From Coriobacteriales bacterium (lineage in GTDB: Bacteria; Actinomycetota; Coriobacteriia; Coriobacteriales; UBA8131): 5,637 nt of DNA. The notes below the pieces were generated by a model. The model was not told the origin of the DNA. It did not search any database and worked only from the letters and a program-made list of their open reading frames with translations. The stretch is taken from the NCBI GenBank assembly GCA_031276475.1, contig JAISMZ010000125.1, forward strand, positions 1 to 5,637, in the 5' to 3' direction. The position numbers were made by a program, and so were the translations under genes. Below are positions 1 to 4,918 of the stretch, in pieces (position 1 is the first letter of the stretch; each line of letters opens with the position of its first letter).

Positions 1-71
1 CGGTTCTTTTGTGTTCCTGGATACAAGCACTCGTTAAAAGCAACGGTCTCTCCAGGAACACAAAAGAACCG
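1..71. repeat. Palindromic element with perfect 20-bp inverted arms, inside trpE
   Basis: Arms at 1-20 (CGGTTCTTTTGTGTTCCTGG) and 52-71 are exact reverse complements, separated by 31 bp. On the minus strand the arms read RFFCVPG and PGTQKN in frame with trpE. The left edge of the window cuts exactly at the arm, so the element may extend further. The adjoining sequence (72-105) carries GAGGGACGG twice when read on the minus strand. The GGGACGG-TTCTTTTGTGT theme resembles interspersed palindromic repeats I recall from many Gram-positive genomes; that family assignment is from memory and unverified. Confidence 0.85.
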
Positions 72-731
72 TCCCTCTGTGTCGCCCACGCCACCCCGTC
101 CCTCAGCGTTGCCCGCCTCTGTGCCGCCAGCCACCAAAGCCGCCAGCGATTCCAGCTCGTGGACGGCGCGACGGTAGTTCTCCTCCAAAGCGTCGGTGCG
201 CACCGTGGCGATTAACAGTATCCGGTGCTTCAGATGGTCGTAGGCGATGACCTTGTCAAAGAGCATCAGATCGGCGTCCTTAAAGCCCTCGCTGTCCTGC
301 TTGGGCAGTTGCAGACTGGGCTCGGAGTAGGCGATATAGTCGTAGGCAAAGTAGCCCACCAGACCGCCCGTAAACGGCGGCAGCTCGCTGAAGCGGGGGC
401 TGCGGTAGTCCTCGAGCATCCGGGCGATGTAGGCTCCCGGCTCGCGGGTGGCAAGGCTGAGGCTGGCAGCGCCGGAAAGCGTCAGTTCGCCATCGCGCAC
501 GCTGATGGCAGCCGAGGGGTCAAAGCCGAGGAAGGTGTAGCGCCCCCAAAGCTCGGGGTCTTCCAGGCTCTCAAACATGAAGCAGTGGCGGCTGAGCGAC
601 TTGAGCAGGCAGAACAACTCCAGCGGGTCGCAAGCGTCCTCCGCAAGCTGTGCCCAGACAGGCAGCGCGTTAAAGCCCGCGGCCGCCGCGCGCGCCTCGC
701 TAAGAGTTGGTTGTATGGTCAAATCGCTCAT
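1..731 (-). CDS. trpE: Anthranilate synthase component I, N-terminal part (cut by left edge)
   Basis: With TrpG, TrpE converts chorismate and glutamine-derived ammonia to anthranilate, the first committed step of tryptophan synthesis. I translated the minus strand from the ATG at 731; 243 codons are in the window and the catalytic chorismate-binding half lies beyond position 1. Family signatures of the N-terminal domain are clear: CFMFESLED (residues 50-58, whose E54-S55 match the feedback-site E-S of TrpE proteins), RYTFLGFDP (64-72) and PPFTGGLVGYFAYDYI (118-133). The start lies 20 bp after the trpB2 stop, so the two are almost certainly co-transcribed. The SD is weak (AAGG very close to the ATG), which suggests help from translation of trpB2. 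After about residue 200, in the expected interdomain linker, the reading frame runs through a palindromic repeat (residues 221-243 and beyond) that is foreign to the family. Whether the frame stays open past the edge cannot be seen. Confidence 0.93.
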   Translation of the reverse strand, partial: MSDLTIQPTLSEARAAAAGFNALPVWAQLAEDACDPLELFCLLKSLSRHCFMFESLEDPELWGRYTFLGFDPSAAISVRDGELTLSGAASLSLATREPGAYIARMLEDYRSPRFSELPPFTGGLVGYFAYDYIAYSEPSLQLPKQDSEGFKDADLMLFDKVIAYDHLKHRILLIATVRTDALEENYRRAVHELESLAALVAGGTEAGNAEGRGGVGDTEGRFFCVPGETVAFNECLYPGTQKN

Positions 732-751
732 CGCCTTGCCACTGCAAGTGC

Positions 752-2137
752 CTACTGGATCCCCGGCAGAGAGGGGATCGTGGCAAAGCCGCGATCCAGG
801 TCCTCATCGGTGGGGATGAAATCGGTCATCGTGCCGTCGTTGTACTGCTGGTAGGCAAGCAGGTCAAAGTAGCCGTTGCCGGTCAGGCCGAAGAGGATCA
901 CCTTCTCCTCGCCGCTATCCTTGCACTTTAGCGCCTCGTCGATGGCAGCGCGGATGGCATGGGCCGATTCCGGTGCTGGCAGCGTGCCTTCGGTGCGGGC
1001 GAACAGCTCCGCCGCCGCAAAGACCGCGCTCTGCTCCACAGCTCGAGCCTCGTCGAGGAAGCCGTCGTGGTAAAGCTGGGAGAGGATCGGGCTCATGCCG
1101 TGGTAGCGCAGGCCGCCGGCGTGGTTGGCCGAGGGGATGAAGGCGTGCCCAAGGGTATACATCTTGGCCAGCGGCGTTACCTGGCCGGTGTCGCAGAAGT
1201 CGTAGGCAAAGCGGCCACGGGTCAGGCTCGGGCAGGAGGCCGGCTCAACGGCGATAAAATAAGGGGCCGTGCGTCCCGCCAGGCGATCCTCCATAAACGG
1301 CGCCATCAGCCCACCGAGGTTGGAGCCGCCACCGGCGCAACCGATGACCGTATCGGGGTACTCGTCCAGCTTCTCCAGCGCCGCCTTGGCCTCAAGCCCA
1401 ATCACGCTTTGATGGATCAGCACCTGGTTTAAGACGCTGCCCAAGACGTAGCGGCGGTCCGAGCTGGAGACGGCGACCTCCACCGCCTCGGAGATGGCCG
1501 TGCCCAGCGAGCCGTTGGAGTCGGGAAACTCCGCGCGCATCTTGCGCCCGACCTCTGTGCTGTCGCTGGGCGAGGGGATCACCTCGGCGCCGTAGGTCTG
1601 CATCACGGTCTTGCGGTAGGGCTTTTGCTCGTATGATATCTTAACCATATAAACTAGCAGCTCGAGGTTAAAGTAGGAGCAGGCCATGCTCATCGCCGTG
1701 CCCCACTGGCCGGCGCCCGTCTCGGTGGTCAGCCCCGCAAGCCCCTGCTCAGAGGCATAGTAGGCCTGGGCGATAGCCGAGTTCAGCTTGTGCGAGCCAG
1801 AGGTATTGCCGCCCTCGTATTTGTAATAGATGCGGGCCGGCGTAGCCAATGCCTTCTCCAGATAATAAGCGCGAATCAGCGGAGAGGGGCGATACATCCG
1901 GTAAAAATCGCGCACCCGCTCGGGAATCTCGATGAGGCGGTCGGAGTCATTGAGCTCCTGTTTGGCCAGCTCGGTGCAAAAAATCGGCTCCATGTCGGCC
2001 ACGCCTACCGGCTGCAGGGTGCCCGGGTGCAAAATCGGCGCATGATCGGTTTTCATGTCGGCCCGCACATTATAGTAATGCGTGGGCAGTTCGTCTTCAG
2101 ACAGATAGGTCTTGTAGGGCACAGATCGGGTGGTCAT
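752..2137 (-). CDS. trpB: Tryptophan synthase beta chain, TrpB2 type (TrpB-like)
   Basis: This PLP enzyme condenses indole with L-serine to give tryptophan. The 461-residue length and long N-terminal extension (RADMKTDHAPILHPGT, 25-40) mark the TrpB2 subfamily rather than the roughly 400-residue classical TrpB1. Visible motifs are EGGNTSGSHKLNSA (108-121, K117 the likely PLP Schiff-base lysine), ETGAGQWG (139-146, E139 the likely catalytic glutamate), the phosphate-binding GGGSN (269-273), GTLPAPESAHA (384-394) and LTGNGYFD (418-425). The ATG at 2137 is fixed by AAAGGAGA (2143-2150) with 5-nt spacing. It is the first gene after a Trp T-box and is followed 20 bp later by trpE. No trpA is visible. 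TrpB2 proteins often work without a tight TrpA partner; whether this is the only TrpB in the genome is unknown. Confidence 0.95.
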   Translation of the reverse strand: MTTRSVPYKTYLSEDELPTHYYNVRADMKTDHAPILHPGTLQPVGVADMEPIFCTELAKQELNDSDRLIEIPERVRDFYRMYRPSPLIRAYYLEKALATPARIYYKYEGGNTSGSHKLNSAIAQAYYASEQGLAGLTTETGAGQWGTAMSMACSYFNLELLVYMVKISYEQKPYRKTVMQTYGAEVIPSPSDSTEVGRKMRAEFPDSNGSLGTAISEAVEVAVSSSDRRYVLGSVLNQVLIHQSVIGLEAKAALEKLDEYPDTVIGCAGGGSNLGGLMAPFMEDRLAGRTAPYFIAVEPASCPSLTRGRFAYDFCDTGQVTPLAKMYTLGHAFIPSANHAGGLRYHGMSPILSQLYHDGFLDEARAVEQSAVFAAAELFARTEGTLPAPESAHAIRAAIDEALKCKDSGEEKVILFGLTGNGYFDLLAYQQYNDGTMTDFIPTDEDLDRGFATIPSLPGIQ

Positions 2138-2142
2138 CTCGC

Positions 2143-2150
2143 TCTCCTTT
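2143..2150 (-). promoter_or_regulatory. Ribosome binding site of trpB2
   Basis: AAAGGAGA lies 5 nt before the ATG at 2137. It is downstream of the T-box terminator, so it is transcribed only on read-through. Confidence 0.85.
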
Positions 2151-2171
2151 CGCGTCTAAAGGAGGCTCGGG

Positions 2172-2494
2172 CAAACAAAAAAGCCCTCGTCTCCCACAAC
2201 TTATGCAGGGACAAGAGCCTTAAAAACTCCTGCGGTGCCACCACTGCTTGACGGTTACCCGTCCACTTATGAGGCGCGTCTACGCCTCCACGCTGTAACG
2301 TGCGCAGACGTCCAAAGCTATTTGGCTTGGGGAGAAGACCGGGCATTTCTGCACTCGCGCCCGTCTTGTACTCGCCGCATCGCCGTTCACCTCAGCCCTC
2401 AAGGGCCCATTTGCCGCATCGCCTTCTGCCGGAATCTCAGCTGCACCGGCTCTCTGTGAGCGCGCCCGCGACGTTACTTCCCTCTCAACGGTGT
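2172..2494 (-). ncRNA. T-box riboswitch leader, tRNA-Trp responsive
   Basis: The leader senses uncharged tRNA and lets RNA polymerase read into trpB2-trpE when tryptophan is short. Read on the minus strand, Stem I has the AG-bulge CAGAGAGCCGG and the distal loop GCUGAGAU closing on CCGGC. It is followed by the specifier UGG (2407-2409) in AAAUGGGCCCUUGAG, which fits the usual specifier context. A strong stem CGTCTGCG/CGTAGACG follows. Then comes the T-box core AGCAGTGGTGGCACCGCAGG (2229-2248), whose UGGC bulge would pair with the GCCA end of a tRNA with discriminator G73, as bacterial tRNA-Trp has. A terminator completes the switch. The 5' end is inferred from the promoter and is approximate. 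Confidence 0.94.
2177..2222 (-). terminator. Rho-independent terminator of the T-box
   Basis: Read on the minus strand, AAGGCTCTTGTCCC pairs with GGGAGACGAGGGCTT (with G-U pairs and a 2-nt bulge) and is followed by six T (2177-2182). The 5' arm lies directly downstream of the T-box core, which is the expected layout for mutually exclusive terminator and antiterminator forms. Confidence 0.88.
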
Positions 2495-2500
2495 AAACAC

Positions 2501-2531
2501 ACTATAGCACAAACGGGCGGCCGCGTGTCAA
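2501..2531 (-). promoter_or_regulatory. Promoter of the trpB2-trpE operon
   Basis: A perfect -35 TTGACA (2526-2531) and a -10 TATAGT (2501-2506) preceded by TG-n (extended -10) are 19 bp apart. The long spacer is compensated by the extended -10. Transcription would begin near 2494, giving about 355 nt of leader, right for a T-box. Confidence 0.75.
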
Positions 2532-2586
2532 GAGGGAGTTGGTGCGCGCCTTCCATTGCTTCGCCGGTCGGTTACCAGTGACAGTC

Positions 2587-2766
2587 TCAGGCCTTCCGGC
2601 CGCGCATCCTCAGACTTGCCAGCAGCACTACGGCAGCCGCCGACAAAAAGACCAGGACCAGCGCAGCCAGCAGGGATCAGAAATGTTGTCAAGGGGGCAG
2701 CAATTTCGCAGCCACAGACAGCGCCGGAACAGCAAGTTGCCCGCTGCCGTCTGTTGCCGTCGGCAC
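2587..2766 (-). pseudogene. Possible eroded 3' end of a sortase-anchored surface protein gene
   Basis: One minus-strand frame reads VPTATDGSGQLAVPAL, SVAAKLLPP, then stop (2689-2691), QHF, stop (2677-2679), then SLLAALVLVFLSAAA, VVLLASLRMRGRKA and a final stop at 2587-2589. The hydrophobic stretch with a basic tail is the typical end of an LPxTG protein, and the two stops fall just where an LPPTG-type motif would follow LLPP. CTG-rich codon use is consistent with former coding sequence. No start or upstream body is recognisable, and chance cannot be excluded for so short a stretch. Confidence 0.3.
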
Positions 2767-2867
2767 GTCGCCCCCGCGCAGGGCAGCGGGATGTGAGATG
2801 TGGAGAGAAGCACCCAGACGGCCGCTTTAAGCCGTCGCACCCGCGCGGGACAGCAGGATGTGAGATA
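2766..2867. repeat. Two imperfect 35-bp direct repeats, period 67 bp
   Basis: Copies at 2766-2800 and 2833-2867 match at 30 of 35 positions and share the tail GGATGTGAGAT. The right copy runs into the proposed -10 of the small gene at 2876. In the left copy the corresponding hexamer is GATGTG rather than GATACT. No function is recognised. Confidence 0.7.
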
Positions 2868-2869
2868 CT
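2861..2869 (+). promoter_or_regulatory. Extended -10 promoter for a leaderless small gene
   Basis: TG-A-GATACT places the hexamer at 2864-2869, so the A of the ATG at 2876 is the expected +1. No -35 is evident, as extended -10 promoters allow. This explains why no SD precedes the ATG. Confidence 0.45.
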
Positions 2870-2875
2870 GCCGGG

Positions 2876-3118
2876 ATGCTGCAATCCGACGAATACGGCA
2901 CACTTCAGCGCCTGGTGGACGCGCTTTTTGCGGAGCGTCGCCACGTCGCGCGCGTTGAGGTGATCGGCTTTGCCGAGATCTGCGACCTGCCCGCCGACCT
3001 GATGGAGATCGTCTTGTTGCTGCCGCCCGGCTCCTATACGCGCCAAAGGCTCTGCGACCAAATGAACTCTGCGCTTGCCGGTCACGGGTGGGGTCTGCTC
3101 TATGGCACCGTGCAATGA
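2876..3118 (+). CDS. Small hypothetical protein, 80 residues
   Basis: I do not recognise the family by name. The product is soluble, with no signal peptide or membrane segment. It has a helical-looking N-terminus (residues 1-30), then ADLMEIVLLLPPGSYTRQRL (40-59) and NSALAGHGWGLLYGTVQ (64-80). The amphipathic spacing, the conserved-looking LLPPGSYTRQRLCDQ core and balanced codon use make it look genuine rather than a random frame, and its C-terminal Gly/Trp/Tyr motif suggests a compact fold. There is no SD before the ATG; a leaderless start from the extended -10 at 2861-2869 is plausible. It stands alone: trp is transcribed away from it, and the LRR gene follows 168 bp or more downstream. Confidence 0.62.
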   Translation: MLQSDEYGTLQRLVDALFAERRHVARVEVIGFAEICDLPADLMEIVLLLPPGSYTRQRLCDQMNSALAGHGWGLLYGTVQ

Positions 3119-3285
3119 GCCGGCTCAACAGCAGGTAGAGCGGCGCCAGGAACAAATGACAAAACAAACGGATCCTGCTGTTTTTTGATGTGTTTTCTGC
3201 CCAGCAGGAGGCTGCAAGAACCGTTATAGTGTTCTGGTGCGCGTTTTTGGGAATCAGAGGGAATACTGAGAAGTGGAGCGCGAAG
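3119..3285 (+). other. Intergenic region before the LRR gene
   Basis: It contains GAGCCGGCTC (palindrome at 3117-3126, overlapping the stop of the small gene) and a 7-bp CCTGCTG/CAGCAGG pair (3174-3180 and 3202-3208) with a wide loop. It also has a TATAGT hexamer (3225-3230) that could be the -10 of the LRR gene, though no good -35 lies 16-18 bp upstream. No convincing terminator is present. Confidence 0.4.
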
Positions 3286-3342
3286 ATGCAAAGCCGATCC
3301 GCAGGGCAGGCACGTAAGGCAGCGACCAAAAAAACAGCTTGA
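3275..3342 (+). other. SD plus ATG and 18-codon frame, probable true 5' end of the LRR gene in a shifted frame
   Basis: GGAG (3275-3278) precedes an ATG at 3286 by 7 nt. The frame reads MQSRSAGQARKAATKKTA and stops at 3340-3342. Deleting one A from the run at 3328-3334 would join it to the LRR frame, giving a 482-residue protein with a long basic N-region ahead of the hydrophobic signal core. The stretch 3335-3457 is open in the LRR frame (QLDGTLTG... through LAKRDTSLGFAGLL), which supports it having been coding. Confidence 0.55.
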
Positions 3343-3457
3343 CGGAACTTTAACCGGGACATCTGGGGCACGAGCATCGGTTTTTGCGCAAGGGGGCCTC
3401 ACGCAGACAAACCCCACACTGGCAAAGCGCGACACCTCCCTTGGGTTTGCCGGCCTT

Positions 3458-4735
3458 TTGCTCGCCAGCCTGGCTCTGACCCTGGGTCTGGTTCTGGGTC
3501 TGACAGCCTCACCCGCGCCCCAGACCTTTGCCGAACCGCTGAAAACTGCCACTGTGAGCGATACTTTCATAGAAGGCGGCATCACCTATAAGATTATAAG
3601 CGAGGGCTCAGGTAGTACGCCGGGTACTGTGCAGGTGGGGGTGAACACCACCAATACCAACCCGGCGATAAACATCAACACTGCCACTCCAATAACGATA
3701 CCGCAAAGCGTTGCCTATAGCAGCACCACCTACATCGTGGTGGCCATTGGCGACGGCGCTTTTATGGACTGCGCCGCACTGCCCGCTGTTAGCCTGCCCA
3801 ACACGCTGGCGCGCATTGGCAGCTATGCCTTTGGCGACTGCTCCGCCCTTGGCAACGTTAGCATCCCCAGCTCGGTAACAAGCATCGGCGACTACGCCTT
3901 TGGCGGCTGCGATGCCTTTACCAGCACCAGCATCCCCAGCTCGGTAACAGAACTGGGCAACAGCATCTTTGAGAGTTGCGATAATTTGGCGAGCGTCCAA
4001 CTCCCCAATGGCCTTACCAAGATTGGCCAGACCATGTTTGGCGGCTGCACCAGCCTGGCCAGCATTACCATCCCGGACTCGGTGCAAAGCATTGGGGATA
4101 AGGCCTTTGCCACCTGCAACTCCCTGAGCAGTGTGACCATCCCGAACTCGGTGCAAAGCATCGGCATGGGTGCCTTTGCCATGTGCAATGGCCTGGAGAA
4201 CGTGGTTATCGGTAATGGTGTGCAGGCAATCGTCGAAGACACCTTCCTTGAGTGTCTGGCTTTGAAAAGCCTGGTTATTGGCAATAACGTGCAGACCATT
4301 GGCACCGAGGCTTTTGCTGGTGCTACATCCTTGACCCAGCTCGACCTGGGCACGGGGCTGAAGAGCATCGGCGATCAGGCTTTTAGCTCGTGTACCAGCC
4401 TTACCAATCTGGTGTTGCCGGATTCGCTGGAGAGTGTCGGCTCTGATGCGTTTATACTCTGCTCCAAGCTGGAGACCATCAGCTTTGGCACGGGACTTAA
4501 GAGCATTGGCTCTGATGCCTTCTCATTTTGCGCCAAGCTAAACGAGTTTCTGGCCGAGTTCTCCGATGGCGTCTCGGTGATGCTAACCCTGACGGTGGAT
4601 GTTCAGAGTTCTGGCGGCCAGATCCCCGCTACTGGCGACAACTTCCTCGGCAGTGCCTGGCTTGCCAGCCTTGCTTTGCTGTTGGCCGGTACCGCTGTGC
4701 TGTTTGCAGCAGGTGCCCGGCGCCGCCGCAACTAG
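3458..4735 (+). CDS. BspA-like leucine-rich-repeat surface protein with sortase signal
   Basis: This is a probable cell-wall-anchored LRR_5/BspA-type protein, a group often linked to adhesion. Numbering from the TTG at 3458 (425 residues): the hydrophobic signal core is 2-17 with likely cleavage after TFA (25), a beta-rich cap follows (ITYKI... to SSTTYIVVA, 42-96), then twelve repeats of exactly 23 residues starting at 97, 120, 143 and so on to 350 with pattern IGxxAFxxCxxLxxVxIPxSV. A linker, the sorting motif IPATG (389-393, in place of LPxTG), a membrane segment (about 398-419) and the tail RRRRN complete it. TTG 3458 is the only ATG, GTG or TTG in this frame after the stop at 3227, yet it has no SD and would remove the positive N-region (LAKRD) of the signal peptide. 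The true start is therefore probably at 3286 with a frame change at an A7 run. The gene stands alone, followed by a large palindrome. Confidence 0.85.
   Translation: MLASLALTLGLVLGLTASPAPQTFAEPLKTATVSDTFIEGGITYKIISEGSGSTPGTVQVGVNTTNTNPAININTATPITIPQSVAYSSTTYIVVAIGDGAFMDCAALPAVSLPNTLARIGSYAFGDCSALGNVSIPSSVTSIGDYAFGGCDAFTSTSIPSSVTELGNSIFESCDNLASVQLPNGLTKIGQTMFGGCTSLASITIPDSVQSIGDKAFATCNSLSSVTIPNSVQSIGMGAFAMCNGLENVVIGNGVQAIVEDTFLECLALKSLVIGNNVQTIGTEAFAGATSLTQLDLGTGLKSIGDQAFSSCTSLTNLVLPDSLESVGSDAFILCSKLETISFGTGLKSIGSDAFSFCAKLNEFLAEFSDGVSVMLTLTVDVQSSGGQIPATGDNFLGSAWLASLALLLAGTAVLFAAGARRRRN
3746..4573 (+). repeat. Twelve tandem 69-bp LRR-coding repeats
   Basis: Each unit encodes 23 residues with no length variation. 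At the DNA level the units are diverged except for locally similar pairs such as the ones coding IPDSVQSIG and IPNSVQSIG (near 4072 and 4138) and GTGLKSIG (near 4350 and 4490). Cysteine recurs at the same place in most units, with AGA in one (residues 287-289). Confidence 0.85.
4622..4732 (+). other. C-terminal cell-wall sorting signal (IPATG, membrane helix, RRRR)
   Basis: IPATGDN is followed by an alanine/leucine-rich helix and four arginines before the C-terminal asparagine. The order and spacing match sortase substrates; Ile replaces the usual Leu at the first motif position. Confidence 0.85.
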
Positions 4736-4748
4736 GGAGGCGCCTCCC
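4735..4748. other. 14-bp perfect palindrome at the LRR stop codon
   Basis: GGGAGGCGCCTCCC begins at the last base of the TAG. It could fold as a 5-bp hairpin with a GCGC loop, but no T run follows, so a terminator role is weakly supported. Confidence 0.4.
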
Positions 4749-4767
4749 AGAGCGTTTCCCCTCACCA

Positions 4768-4830
4768 AGGACAAAATGGGGGGGCGAGACAAAAGAACTC
4801 CTTTTGTCTCGCCCCCCCCCATTTTGTCCT
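4768..4830. repeat. 63-bp near-perfect palindrome between the LRR gene and perR
   Basis: The left arm 4768-4795 (AGGACAAAAT, G7, CGAGACAAAAG) and right arm 4801-4830 are reverse complements except that the right arm has nine C opposite seven G. The loop is AACTC. It could stop transcription from the LRR gene as a very stable hairpin, but it lacks a following U tract and looks more like an interspersed palindromic element. It shares ACAAAAGAAC (4789-4798) with the element at 1-71. Confidence 0.85.
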
Positions 4831-4867
4831 GCGGTTTGCCGCCTGCCGGTAATCTTTTGCCGAGGGC

Positions 4868-4896
4868 TTGACAAACGAATCTAAACAGTAATAATT
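4868..4896 (+). promoter_or_regulatory. Promoter of perR-ahpC
   Basis: A perfect -35 TTGACA (4868-4873) is followed after 16 bp by AATAAT (4890-4895, 5 of 6 to TATAAT). The -10 lies inside the PerR-box-like repeat. Confidence 0.78.
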
Positions 4897-4903
4897 ATTA
4901 TTA
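4889..4903. promoter_or_regulatory. PerR-box operator
   Basis: TAATAATTATTATTA is a perfect 7-1-7 inverted repeat and matches 12 of 14 defined positions of the Bacillus PerR box TTATAATNATTATAA. It overlaps the -10 and ends 4 bp before the SD region, so a bound repressor would block polymerase. It is a sharp AT-rich island in GC-rich DNA. Confidence 0.75.
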
Positions 4904-4918
4904 TCGGAAAGGAGCCCG

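Noticed and set aside
225..854. Long plus-strand open frame
   Set aside because: It lies antisense to trpE and the end of trpB2, both with unmistakable family motifs; its own translation shows none.
2134..2346. 70-codon minus-strand frame directly upstream of trpB2
   Set aside because: It runs through the T-box core and terminator, which fully explain the sequence; it is not a leader peptide with Trp codons.
3146..3169. CCAGGAACA at 3146-3154 as a third, decayed copy of the palindromic element
   Set aside because: Only 9 bp match the arm at 52-60 and no inverted partner is nearby; this could be chance.
3174..3208. CCTGCTG/CAGCAGG as a terminator after the small gene
   Set aside because: The 7-bp stem has a 21-nt loop and no T run after it.
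2528..3377. Two long overlapping minus-strand open frames (2528-3115 and 2628-3377)
   Set aside because: They are arginine/cysteine-rich with no motif, overlap each other and the small plus-strand gene, and lack an SD; they are typical of GC-rich shadow frames.
3608..4368. Minus-strand open frames opposite the LRR gene
   Set aside because: Their apparent repeats are just the antisense reading of the 69-bp LRR units.
3746..4573. CRISPR-like regular repeats
   Set aside because: The periodic 69-bp units are continuous coding sequence for LRRs, not identical repeats with unique spacers.
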